A stretch of 13,935 nt of DNA, taken from positions 8,509 through 22,443 of the forward strand of contig DEIJ01000119.1 in NCBI GenBank assembly GCA_002352365.1, written 5' to 3'. Shown one piece after another: positions 13,377 through 13,935 of this stretch. The DNA is from Dehalococcoidia bacterium UBA2777. GTDB lineage: Bacteria > Chloroflexota > Dehalococcoidia > UBA2247 > UBA2777. A program made the position numbers and the translations under genes. Position 1 is the stretch's first letter. The number at the start of each line of letters is the position of its first letter. The notes below the pieces were generated by a model. The model worked only from the letters and a program-made list of their open reading frames with translations, had not been told where the DNA came from and searched no databases.

Positions 13377-13935
13377 TCAAACGCTCTCTAGTTTCGAACT
13401 ATAATATAAATCATCTACCCAAAGTAATATGCCACCATTGGAGTCAAGATCGACTCCCGCCAGGTTATAAGCTCTCCAAACCAACTCACAGCAATAATAT
13501 GTCCGATCACCAATCTTGTGCGCCGGAACAAGAAGAGAGGCAAAGGATTTACCTTGCTGGCTTAAGGCATAATCTACCGCTTGGGTAATAATTCTTGCTC
13601 GATCAGGCATAGCAATGAGTCTCTTAACTTTGATCTCAGCAGGTTTATCTCTTTCCTCAAAGGCTCGGATGGTGGTTAAAGTAACACCACCACCGAAAGT
13701 AGTTTCAATCACTGCGGGCGAAAAACTGTGCCCTATTCTTTGCTCTCCTACATACATCGCCACATGGTCCCAATAGCCATAGAAACACCATCCTCCGTAG
13801 ATGTCTACAAAGAGAAGATCGCCTAGCTCAAGCTGACCCAGAGGTGAAGAATTCAAGACTTGAGAATTAGATCTTGTTTCCATAATAGATAGTATGCACA
13901 GCAAAATTAATACTACTGTTAAGATTACTCCTTTT
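13377..13935 (-). CDS. Permuted NlpC/P60-like (YiiX-type) hydrolase, exported, 5' end outside window
   Basis: Papain-like cysteine hydrolase of the circularly permuted NlpC/P60 group (YiiX/YaeF-like), whose members are amidases or peptidases acting on cell-wall peptides or lipids. The visible fragment is 185 residues. GDLLFVD (about 38-44) is followed by the catalytic-His context WDHVAMYVG (His57). The cysteine context YYCCELVWRAYNLAGVDL comes near the end (Cys148, followed by Cys149 and Glu150). His before Cys is the permuted order. The reading frame stays open to the window edge, and the first 18 residues are strongly hydrophobic (KGVILTVVLILLCILSI), like the core of a signal peptide. Internal candidates TTG 13904 and ATG 13883 lack ribosome sites, so the real start is beyond 13935. 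Its Cys is not in a good lipobox. It sits three bases before obgE, an unusual partner. Confidence 0.85.
   Translation of the reverse strand, partial: KGVILTVVLILLCILSIMETRSNSQVLNSSPLGQLELGDLLFVDIYGGWCFYGYWDHVAMYVGEQRIGHSFSPAVIETTFGGGVTLTTIRAFEERDKPAEIKVKRLIAMPDRARIITQAVDYALSQQGKSFASLLVPAHKIGDRTYYCCELVWRAYNLAGVDLDSNGGILLWVDDLYYSSKLESV

Noticed and set aside
13143..13404. Two overlapping plus-strand frames opposite the start of obgE
   Set aside because: The Pro/Ser-rich translations are the antisense of the glycine-rich Obg fold.
1..13935. tRNA genes, CRISPR arrays, insertion sequences, phage or defence genes
   Set aside because: No cloverleaf-like sequence, regularly spaced repeats, transposase, integrase or toxin-antitoxin motifs were seen; genes are tightly packed housekeeping genes.

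Overview
The window is a compact bacterial chromosome segment. Every gene lies on the minus strand, so transcription runs from high to low coordinates, and no gap between genes exceeds about 105 bases. Base composition is moderate. Several features suggest a member of Chloroflexota, plausibly Dehalococcoidia or a related anaerobic lineage: the style of PheS motif 2 (RYEATDATHE), an Obg with the EPVLGVVEV effector segment and a C-terminal OCT domain, and an adenosylcobalamin-dependent ribonucleotide reductase. The affiliation rests on recognising these motifs and is moderate in confidence. I see no tRNA, rRNA, CRISPR array, insertion sequence or prophage gene.

In transcription order, the right end (13935 to 11512) holds an exported, circularly permuted NlpC/P60-like hydrolase whose true start lies beyond the window. 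It is followed, tightly coupled, by the ribosome-assembly GTPase gene obgE and then nadD (NAD biosynthesis). An 87-bp spacer (11425-11511) built of overlapping inverted repeats precedes dnaE, the replicative DNA polymerase III alpha subunit. Eight bases after dnaE comes ppsA, phosphoenolpyruvate synthase.

A 105-bp spacer (5474-5578) carries a good sigma-70-type promoter candidate and a perfect 9-bp inverted repeat at the predicted transcript start. It heads a four-gene unit: two tandemly duplicated HIT-domain proteins that both lack the third histidine of the HIT motif, a ROK-family sugar kinase overlapping the second HIT gene by one base, and a 92-residue protein of unknown function. After a 69-bp gap come nrdJ (class II ribonucleotide reductase) and pheS (phenylalanyl-tRNA synthetase alpha subunit), which runs off the left edge.

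Most genes are housekeeping: translation (pheS, obgE), DNA precursor supply and replication (nrdJ, dnaE), NAD synthesis (nadD) and gluconeogenesis (ppsA). The least understood parts are the HIT-HIT-ROK-unknown unit and the two structured spacers. Several proteins also carry informative deviations: a shortened ATP-cone in NrdJ, an Asp-to-Glu change in the Obg G3 motif, and an apparently complete metal site in the DnaE PHP domain.
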